This document shows, one piece after another, positions 22,230 through 28,301 of a stretch of 28,301 nucleotides of DNA. The stretch lies in assembly GCA_964605715.1 (NCBI GenBank), contig CAZSDV010000028.1:1-28301 (forward strand), read 5' to 3'. This DNA comes from JAPUME01 sp964605715. Lineage in GTDB: Bacteria; Acidobacteriota; Terriglobia; UBA7540; JAPUME01. Each line of letters opens with the position of its first letter. The stretch's first letter is position 1. A program made the translations under genes and the position numbers. A model generated the notes under the pieces. That model worked only from the letters and a program-made list of their open reading frames with translations, had not been told where the DNA came from and searched no databases.

Positions 22230-22464
22230 GGGAGGCCAGTGTTCCTTTTAAATGTCGGATTTCCCAGAGCGCCAAGCCAATGTTCACCATTCCTAATCCT
22301 GAAATACTACCCCGAACAAAATGATTCATGGCGATCAGGTTTACCCACTGAAATTCTTGCACGAAAAAATTCCGGTGCCAAAGTGTAACCCAGGGAAGGA
22401 TCAGCAAGGCTATCCCTATCTCGAAACAAAAAGGTATGTAAAGTAGGATAAGTATCCGTTTTAT
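22216..22464 (-). CDS. Small membrane protein upstream of thiE; start codon uncertain (AUA?)
   Basis: Between the stop at 22489-22491 and the stop at 22216-22218 an open frame encodes about 82 residues with membrane-protein character: IKRILILLYIPFCFEIGIAL (first helix), LILPWVTLWHRNFFVQEF, and HFVRGSISGLGMVNIGLALWEI (second helix). The patterns W-x-RN-FF and FVRGxxSGLGxVN resemble, from memory, a small hypothetical protein family in diverse bacteria. The frame has no ATG, GTG or TTG before the first helix. An ATA at 22464 has GGGGAG eight bases upstream, so a rare AUA start is possible. A TTG at 22407 would cut the first helix in half. An assembly error near 22470-22490 is the alternative. 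It overlaps thiE by 14 nt, consistent with one transcript. Function unknown. Confidence 0.55.
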   Translation of the reverse strand: MKRILILLYIPFCFEIGIALLILPWVTLWHRNFFVQEFQWVNLIAMNHFVRGSISGLGMVNIGLALWEIRHLKGTLASHESG

Positions 22465-22528
22465 CTTTAATTCTCCCCGGGATAGGCCTTATTCTCTATA
22501 CGAAGCGTTCTCCTCTGTCATACCATTA

Positions 22529-22540
22529 CAACATATGTTG
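22529..22540. promoter_or_regulatory. Twelve-base palindrome between divergent genes
   Basis: CAACATATGTTG is a perfect palindrome in the 117-bp gap between the small ORF/thiE unit (minus) and the TPR gene (plus). It lies 42 bp upstream of the TPR start. It could be an operator shared by the divergent promoters, or chance. Confidence 0.25.
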
Positions 22541-22581
22541 CATTCTAAATTGTTCGAAGTCTGGAGGCCAATTGTACTAGA

Positions 22582-23187
22582 ATGAAACTCTCTGTCATGG
22601 ATCACACCGAAGAAAAAACTGCTGACCTCAGGCTCTCTAAAGTTATGAAGAAGCTCCAGCAGGGTCGCTGGGAAGAAGCAGCAACGGTTTTGCAGCATCT
22701 TCTCGAGCTCGAGCCCAAAAACCCAGATTTACACTTAAATCTAGGTGTTGCTCTTTTCGAGGCTGGCCAAAAACAAGAAGCTATCATTGAATACCGGAGA
22801 TGTCTAAAATCCCAACCCAACCGGAAAGAAGCATACTACAATCTAGGCGTTGTATATCAATCAATCGGAAAGCTGAAGGAAGCTAAAAAAGCTTATCTTC
22901 GTGCAATTGATTTAGGCATGCAGACGCCGGAGGTTCGCTGTAACCTCGGGAATCTCTACCGGTACCAGAAGAATTTACAAGGCGCCATCGAGCAATATCT
23001 GATCGCCATTAACCTGAATCCAAAATTTGCTGCTGCCCACAATAACTTAGCCGTCGCATTCGGCCAACAAGGTAAGCTAGGCCTCAGTCGTGAGCACTCC
23101 AAGATTGCCCTTCGATTGGGATTTCCTGTTCACCCGGAGATCCTAGAGCACCTGCGCTGCCATACAGATTCTGCCGGGCCAAAATAG
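22582..23187 (+). CDS. Tetratricopeptide repeat protein
   Basis: A 201-residue protein made mostly of TPR units, which mediate protein-protein contacts. About five repeats are visible: VMKKLQQGRWEEAATVLQHL, DLHLNLGVALFEAGQKQEAI, EAYYNLGVVYQSIGKLKEAKKAYLRAI, EVRCNLGNLYRYQKNLQGAI and AAAHNNLAVAFGQQGKL. Each has the Gly/Ala/Tyr pattern (LG.......G....A...Y). No signal peptide or transmembrane segment is seen, so it is probably cytoplasmic. ATG at 22582 lacks a close ribosome site (GGAGG is 14 bases away); ATG at 22597 is an alternative start. It is divergent from the thiE unit and convergent with the glycosyltransferase. Partner and role are unknown. Confidence 0.88.
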   Translation: MKLSVMDHTEEKTADLRLSKVMKKLQQGRWEEAATVLQHLLELEPKNPDLHLNLGVALFEAGQKQEAIIEYRRCLKSQPNRKEAYYNLGVVYQSIGKLKEAKKAYLRAIDLGMQTPEVRCNLGNLYRYQKNLQGAIEQYLIAINLNPKFAAAHNNLAVAFGQQGKLGLSREHSKIALRLGFPVHPEILEHLRCHTDSAGPK

Positions 23188-23219
23188 ACGCTAGTCCATT
23201 ACCTAGGGTTATCTCGATA

Positions 23220-24320
23220 TTACGATGCCGATTCAGACAGGACTTCCTCATAAATATTCATAGTAGCTTCCGCCGCCCGTCTCCACGAGAATTTCTTCAC
23301 TCGCCTCAATCCTCTTGCTATCAGGATCTTTCGAAGCGATTCATCCTGGAGAACTGCTGCGACTTTTCGTACTATATCTTCCACCTCAATCGGGTTTACA
23401 TAGAGGGCTGCGTCTCCACCCACCTCGGGTAGTGCCGAAGAGCTTGAGGTCACCACAGGAAGTGAATGTGCCATCGCTTCTAAGACTGGCAACCCAAAAC
23501 CCTCCTCAAGAGAAGGAAACAGTAAGGCATCCGCTGTTTCATAAAGCTCTTCTATCTCTTTCTCGTAAACGTAACCCAGAAGCAGAACCCTCTTTTCAAG
23601 GCAGTACTCACGGATAGAGGCAAGAATCATCTCAATTCCCAGACCTTCCCCTCCCGCCCGAACTAAAAAAATATCGTCTGGAAGTTTGAGTAGCGCCTGC
23701 AAGCATCGAATTAAATTTTTTCGCGTCTGCAATGCCCCAACATTGAGAAGCATTTTCCCTTTTTGCCCAATTAGCTCCATTAGGCGCTGCCGTTTTTCCT
23801 TGTTGGTAAATTTACCTAGGGGTAAGTCCACGCCTTCAGGAACCACACGAATTTTCTTTCTCGACACACCCCCATATCGCACCAGTTCCCCAGCCGTGTA
23901 CTCGGAAGGGGTGATGATGCGAACTGCTTTCTCGACAGCCTTAGTAAGGTGTCTTGAAAAGACCCTTTGGAAATCGGGGGTCGAGTAATCTTTACCCGTA
24001 AGAGGAAATATATCATGTACCGTAACCACTTCACGCCGAAAACGAAACGGGGCAGGCCGTTGCGCCAGGCTATGAAACAAGTCTAATCTTGATGGAAGCT
24101 GCCAGCCCCAGGGAGGCTGAAAATAGCTGCGCCCAACTCCAGTCCTGGTCAGAGGAATAAACTTTTTCCAGCGTAGCAAACGTGACAAACGATAGCAGAT
24201 CAAAAATTCATGCGCCGAAGGAAGAGCTATAAGAGACTCAATTAGTCGCCGTGAATAACGAGATATCCCATAGGCCTCCTCGTCTACGCTATACGTTGCA
24301 TCAATTCCGATTCGTGCCAC
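23220..24320 (-). CDS. Glycosyltransferase family 4 (GT-B)
   Basis: A 366-residue retaining glycosyltransferase of the GT4 type, which transfers a sugar from a nucleotide-sugar to a lipid, glycan or other acceptor on the cytoplasmic side of the membrane. The N-terminal domain opens MARIGIDATYSVDEEAYGISRYSRRL, with HDIFPLTGKDYST in the middle. The C-terminal Rossmann domain has NVGALQTRKNL (Arg200, Lys201, likely diphosphate contacts) and LEEGFGLPVLEAMAHSLPVV. The EX7E motif is Glu273 and Glu281. ALPEVGGDAALYVNP follows. The start is a GTG at 24320 with TGAGGA six bases upstream. It stands alone, 32 bp from the convergent TPR gene, with no other wall or lipopolysaccharide gene in sight. Acceptor unknown. 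Confidence 0.93.
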   Translation of the reverse strand: MARIGIDATYSVDEEAYGISRYSRRLIESLIALPSAHEFLICYRLSRLLRWKKFIPLTRTGVGRSYFQPPWGWQLPSRLDLFHSLAQRPAPFRFRREVVTVHDIFPLTGKDYSTPDFQRVFSRHLTKAVEKAVRIITPSEYTAGELVRYGGVSRKKIRVVPEGVDLPLGKFTNKEKRQRLMELIGQKGKMLLNVGALQTRKNLIRCLQALLKLPDDIFLVRAGGEGLGIEMILASIREYCLEKRVLLLGYVYEKEIEELYETADALLFPSLEEGFGLPVLEAMAHSLPVVTSSSSALPEVGGDAALYVNPIEVEDIVRKVAAVLQDESLRKILIARGLRRVKKFSWRRAAEATMNIYEEVLSESAS

Positions 24321-24840
24321 AAATCCTCAGCGTAACTCCCTAGAAAGTTGATCCAGGGTAGGTTGAATTTCCTAAAGGTAGAGAAGTAAGGCTGCCTCGT
24401 CAAGCTTGAAAAACAATAGCACTAGGCAGGGCAAGACATTAGAGACAGAGAAATTCCCAGGGTTTCCGGTAGGCTCTTATACTCTTAAATACTAATTTTT
24501 CTCCTACCCACATGCTCCTTGTAGCATTTAGGAAAAGTCAATCGACAATTAAGTGTGCGAACTGGATAACCTTTTGCCCAACGAGAAAATCTGCTTCACG
24601 AATCATCTAGGCACGTGGGAGAAAAAAGTGATTATCGCTCAGACAGAAATTGGCCTCTCCAAGGAAAGACAAAAAGAGAGGGTTCCTCCTGTAACCAAAA
24701 ATTAAGGAAAGCTACCAGGTACCCGTATTTCTTGAATTTGGACGCATCGGAATGTTATCGTAGAACGCAGGCTTTAGGTAATATTTGGGACTGCAGGGTT
24801 GCTAGTTTCGCTAGTCGGGGGAAAATAGGGAAAAGTAAAA
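24321..24840. other. Divergent intergenic region upstream of aconitase
   Basis: 520 bp between the glycosyltransferase and aconitase starts. Promoters for both should be here but none is convincing. A direct repeat GCTAGT-TTC-GCTAGT lies at 24801-24815, 25 bp before the aconitase ATG, and ATGCT/AGCAT (about 24511-24526) forms a short hairpin. An 85-codon GTG-started frame (24615-24872) runs into aconitase and has no recognisable content; I leave it out. Confidence 0.4.
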
Positions 24841-26780
24841 ATGGGACGAAATCTTACACAAAAGATAATTGACGCCCACTCGCTAAAGGGTGAGGCTGTC
24901 GCTGGAGAGGAAACCGCTCTTCAAATCGACCAGACNNNNNNNNNNACCAGACACTCACTCAGGATGCGACAGAAACCATGGCTTATCTTCAATTTGAAGC
25001 TATGAAGATTCCACAGGTTAAAACTAAACTTTCCGTCAGCTATGTCGATCACAATATGCTGCAATCAGGCTTCGAAAATGCTGATGACCATCGCTTCTTA
25101 CAATCCGTCGCCGCCAAGCATGGTGTATTTTATTCCCGCCCTGGCAATGGTATCTGCCATCAAGTTCATTTGGAAAGGTTTTCCGAGCCAGGAGCTACTC
25201 TGCTTGGCTCAGATAGCCATACCCCAACGAGTGGCGGCATGGGGTCACTGGCTATTGGGGCAGGAGGGCTGGATGTCGCTGTAGCCATGGGTGGTGGCCC
25301 ATTCTATATGACAATGCCGAAAATTTTGGGGGTTGAGCTGCGTGGCAAGCTCCAACCTTGGGTCACGGCCAAGGATATTATCCTCGAGTTACTGCGTCGA
25401 TTAACAGTCAAGGGTGGTATCGGAAAAATCATTGAATACCACGGTGAAGGAGTGGCCTCCCTTACGGTGCCTGAGCGCAGCACCATCACCAATATGGGTG
25501 CAGAGCTCGGTGCTACCACTTCCATTTTTCCTAGTGAAACAAACACGCGCAACTATCTCCGCAGCCAAAAACGGGAGGATGCTTGGAAGCCCATGGCCGC
25601 TGATGCTGATGCCACCTACGATGAGGAATTAGTGATCGATCTCGAGAAACTTGAACCACTGATTGCTCAACCTCACAGCCCAGACAAAGTCGTCCCAGTG
25701 CGTAAAATCCAGGGTTTGAAAGTGCAACAGGTCGCCGTCGGCAGTTGTACAAACTCCTCCTACCACGATTTGATGAGCGTCGCATCGGTGGTCAAGCAGC
25801 ATCATGTTCATCCTGAGGTAAGCCTTGTCGTAACCCCAGGCTCCCGGCAAGTTTTTGAGATGATAGGAAGAAGTGGCGGGCTGGCAGATCTAATTTCAGG
25901 TGGGGCCAGGATACTTGAATCAGCCTGTGGGCCCTGTATCGGCATGGGTCAGGCGCCGTCCTCCGATTCGGTTTCCGTTCGGAGCTTCAATCGGAACTTT
26001 GAGGGCCGTAGTGGGACGGCAAGCGCCAAGGTTTATCTGGCCAGCCCGGAAACGGCAGCAGCTTGTGCAGCCCGCGGCGTGATCACGGACCCACGCGACC
26101 TGGGGACACCTCTTAAAGTTGAGTGGCCCGATGAGTGTATCGTTGACGACCGCATGATTCTTTCCCCTTCAGAAAAACCTGATGTGGTGAAAGTTATACG
26201 CGGCCCCAACATTAAACCTCTGCCGCTTGCTAAGCCAATGCTGAATGATTTGAAGGGACCCCTTCTGCTTAAGGTAGGTGATGACATCACTACGGACCAC
26301 ATCATGCCAGCGGGAGCCAAGATACTTCCGCTGCGCTCAAACATCCCTGCTATCGCTGAATTCGTCTATGCAAGAGTTGACCCTAAATTCGTAGAAAGGG
26401 CCAAGCAATGCAGTGGGGGTTTTATTGTGGCAGGAAACAATTACGGGCAAGGGTCCAGCCGCGAACATGCTGCTCTAGCACCAATGTACCTGGGACTAAG
26501 GGCGGTCATAGCTAAGTCCTTCGCGCGTATTCACTGGACAAACCTGATTAATTTCGGCATCTTGCCTTTAACTTTCGAAAATCCCAACGATCACAGTCGC
26601 CTGAATCAGGGTGACAAACTGGAAATCAGCGAGGCGAGGAAAGCTCTTTCAGAGAGACGGCCTGTAGAACTTAGAAATCTCACGCAGGGCTTTTGTATCT
26701 CAGTCCAATATACTCTGACCGATCGGCAGAAGAATGTCATGCTTGCCGGCGGGTTGTTAAATTTAATTCGGAACCAGTAA
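24841..26780 (+). CDS. acn: Aconitate hydratase, interrupted by a 10-N scaffold gap
   Basis: It converts citrate to isocitrate with a [4Fe-4S] cluster. The ATG at 24841 (preceded by AGGGAAAAG) starts MGRNLTQKIIDAHSLKGEAVAG. The coding frame breaks at the Ns at 24936-24945. The left flank ends and the right flank begins with the same 7 bases, ACCAGAC (24929-24935; 24946-24952). Removing 17 bases joins the frame exactly (IDQ-TLTQDATETM) and gives 640 residues, so the gene is probably intact. In the joined numbering the cluster ligands are C297 (VGSCTNSS), C357 and C360 (ACGPCIGMG). GSDSHTPTSGGMGSL, VTPGSRQ and YGQGSSREHA complete the active site. The domain order (1-3 first, swivel last) and the length fit the short bacterial aconitase type. 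It is followed 188 bp later by isocitrate dehydrogenase on the same strand. Confidence 0.96.
24936..24945. other. Assembly gap (10 Ns)
   Basis: Ten Ns inside aconitase. The flanks share the 7-base end ACCAGAC, and closing them at that overlap restores the reading frame. The gap length is arbitrary and not a measured distance. Confidence 0.98.
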
Positions 26781-26968
26781 ACCAGATTCGGGCAGCAAGC
26801 TCAATTGTTCCACCTACAGATGATCCTCACTGCCCGGGCTTCACGCCTCTGGTGGCCCCCAGTAACGCCCGTCACGTTTCGGCCAGATCAAAAGCAACCC
26901 ACCATGTGGGCATTGCTCTCTGACGTCCAAGTGGGAAAGTAATAGCTATCTGAGCGAGGTAAAACGAA
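26781..26968. other. Spacer between aconitase and isocitrate dehydrogenase
   Basis: 188 bp with no gene. GAGCGAGGT before the dehydrogenase start is a probable ribosome site. No clear terminator is visible, so co-transcription of the two genes is possible. Confidence 0.5.
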
Positions 26969-28301
26969 ATGAAATCCTATAACCACGTACCTGTTCCCTC
27001 TGAAGGAGAGCCTATCACTTTTGAAAACGGGAATTTTGTTGTCCCTTCAAACCCCATTATCCCATTCATTGAAGGAGATGGGACGGGTAGGGATATCTGG
27101 AAAGCCTCGCGCCGTGTTTTTGACGCTGCAGTCAAGAAGACATACGGTGGAAAACGTAAAGTCGTTTGGTACGAAATTATTGCCGGTGAAAAAGCATTCA
27201 AGGAATGTGGTGAATGGCTGCCAACTGACACCGTAGATGCCATCCGAGATTTTCACATTGCCATCAAGGGCCCCTTGACAACTCCGGTTGGAGGTGGAAT
27301 CCGTAGTTTGAATGTTGCGCTGCGGCAATTACTCAACCTTTACGCCTGCGTACGACCAGTGAAGTATTTTGCGGGTGTACCCTCTCCCGTAAAGCACCCG
27401 GAACGGATGAATGTAGTCATCTTCCGCGAGAACACAGAGGACGTCTATGCAGGAATTGAATGGCGTGAGGGCTCGCCTCAGGCAGCTAAGATCATCGACT
27501 TTGTAAATCAATCTCTTGCCTCTGACGGATCTTCAAAGCGCATCCGCTCCGACTCAGGAATTGGCATCAAACCGATCTCAATCACCGGTACAAAGGCACT
27601 GGTCCGACGAGGAATTCTCTATGCCATTGAGGGCGGGCGGAAAAGCGTGACAATGGTCCACAAAGGCAACATCATGAAGTTTACCGAGGGTGCTTTCCGT
27701 GATTGGGCCTACGAGCTAGGTAAGAAGGAATTTCGTGCCGAAACCGTCAGTGAACAAGAAAGTTGGATCCTAGGAAACAAAGAAAATAACCCGAACTTGA
27801 GCGTGGAAGATAACGCGGCTCTGATTGAGCCAGGCCTGACGCACGGTTCTGAGGAATTCCAAGCATCGGTTCAAGCTGAAGTAAGGAATTGCTTAGACAC
27901 AATCTGGGCTACGCATGGAAACGGACAATGGAAAGCAAAGGTGCTTCTTAAGGATCGCATAGCCGACTCCATGCTCCAGCAAATTGTGACTCGTGCCGAA
28001 GAGTATGATGTCATTTGCACACCCAATCTGAACGGTGATTATCTTTCTGATGCCTGCGCTGCACAGGTGGGCGGCTTGGGTCTAGCTCCAGGCGCAAATA
28101 TCGGTGACAAGCAAGGTTTATTTGAGGCCACCCACGGAACCGCCCCTAAATACGCTGATAAGGATGTAATTAACCCTGGTGCCGTGATCCTGGCGGGCAG
28201 TCTCATGTTCGAATTTATGGGATGGCCCAAGACAGGAAAACTAATTGAGGTCGCCTTGGCAGAAACCATAAAACAGCGACGTGTTACGTACGACCTTGAT
28301 C
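26969..28301 (+). CDS. icd: NADP-dependent isocitrate dehydrogenase, 3' end outside window
   Basis: It oxidises isocitrate to 2-oxoglutarate. 444 codons are in the window and the gene continues past the end. The sequence follows E. coli Icd closely: NPIIPFIEGDGTGRDIW, IAIKGPLTTPVGGGIRSLNVALRQLLNLYACVRPV (isocitrate-binding Ser and Arg), VIFRENTEDVYAGIEW, VHKGNIMKFTEGAFRDW, NLNGDYLSDACAAQVGGLGLAPGANIGD and ATHGTAPKYA. Lys and Tyr of the HGTAPKY segment and Tyr of VTYDLD, which in E. coli bind the 2'-phosphate of NADP, are kept, so NADP is likely. Between GKKEFRAETVS and KDRIAD there is an insertion of about 48 residues relative to E. coli, so the complete protein should be about 470 residues. 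ATG at 26969 follows GAGCGAGGT. It is downstream of aconitase, the preceding step of the cycle. Confidence 0.96.
   Translation, partial: MKSYNHVPVPSEGEPITFENGNFVVPSNPIIPFIEGDGTGRDIWKASRRVFDAAVKKTYGGKRKVVWYEIIAGEKAFKECGEWLPTDTVDAIRDFHIAIKGPLTTPVGGGIRSLNVALRQLLNLYACVRPVKYFAGVPSPVKHPERMNVVIFRENTEDVYAGIEWREGSPQAAKIIDFVNQSLASDGSSKRIRSDSGIGIKPISITGTKALVRRGILYAIEGGRKSVTMVHKGNIMKFTEGAFRDWAYELGKKEFRAETVSEQESWILGNKENNPNLSVEDNAALIEPGLTHGSEEFQASVQAEVRNCLDTIWATHGNGQWKAKVLLKDRIADSMLQQIVTRAEEYDVICTPNLNGDYLSDACAAQVGGLGLAPGANIGDKQGLFEATHGTAPKYADKDVINPGAVILAGSLMFEFMGWPKTGKLIEVALAETIKQRRVTYDLD

Noticed and set aside
24615..24872. 85-codon ORF before aconitase
   Set aside because: GTG start with no ribosome site, no recognisable composition, and it overlaps the aconitase start in another frame.
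24841..26780. Aconitase as a frameshifted pseudogene
   Set aside because: The break coincides with the Ns, and joining the 7-base overlap restores the frame.
1..28301. tRNA genes, CRISPR arrays, insertion sequences or prophage
   Set aside because: I scanned for T-loop sequences, regularly spaced repeats and transposase or integrase motifs on both strands and saw none.

Overview
The window looks like ordinary chromosomal DNA from a free-living, probably uncultured bacterium. A run of 10 Ns at 24936-24945 marks it as a scaffold, probably metagenomic. The gene set fits a heterotroph with a TCA cycle: a B12-dependent class II ribonucleotide reductase, a CarD-type RNA polymerase regulator, a bacterial type A RNase P RNA, an NAD-dependent ligase, and an aconitase followed by an isocitrate dehydrogenase with a large insertion. 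The isocitrate dehydrogenase and reductase resemble what I remember from Acidobacteriota and similar deep-branching phyla, but the phylum is a weak guess. I saw no phage, insertion sequence, CRISPR array or tRNA.

Layout. (1) 1-3710, minus strand: a three-gene carbohydrate operon read in the order TIM-barrel sugar isomerase/epimerase, Gfo/Idh/MocA dehydrogenase, xylulokinase (cut by the window start). A perfect 7-2-7 inverted repeat lies just before the first gene. (2) 3891-9783, minus strand: housekeeping genes nrdR, a flippase-like membrane protein, aroA, the RNase P RNA gene rnpB with a clear sigma70-type promoter, and ligA. The ligase carries an extra helix-hairpin-helix module. (3) 9924-12214: a small secreted protein and a YdjM-like membrane protein (plus strand), then a DedA/VTT membrane protein (minus). 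(4) 12600-17301, minus strand: an orphan radical SAM/SPASM enzyme, a GC-rich stretch of consecutive hairpins, and nrdJ with a well-formed promoter and two NrdR-box-like sites. (5) 17578-20357, minus strand: carD, an HpcH/HpaI aldolase and a D-2-hydroxyacid dehydrogenase. (6) 20515-24320: an AI-2E-family permease (plus), thiE overlapped by a small membrane ORF without a standard start codon (minus), a TPR protein (plus) and a GT4 glycosyltransferase (minus). (7) 24841-28301, plus strand: aconitase (interrupted by the N gap) and isocitrate dehydrogenase (cut by the window end), two consecutive TCA enzymes.

How the parts connect. NrdR (3891-4352) is the expected repressor of nrdJ, and the nrdJ promoter carries two NrdR-box-like sites 30 bp apart, so regulator and target lie in one window. 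The isomerase, dehydrogenase and kinase suggest stepwise conversion of an unidentified sugar or polyol into a phosphorylated ketose. The aldolase and 2-hydroxyacid dehydrogenase suggest separate sugar-acid or 2-keto-acid metabolism.

I did not find a convincing new multi-gene system. The observations most worth a second look are the duplicated HhH module in LigA, the nrdJ control region, the hairpin-rich segment at 13889-14086, the small membrane ORF upstream of thiE, and the scaffold gap in aconitase, which appears to be an assembly artefact rather than a broken gene.
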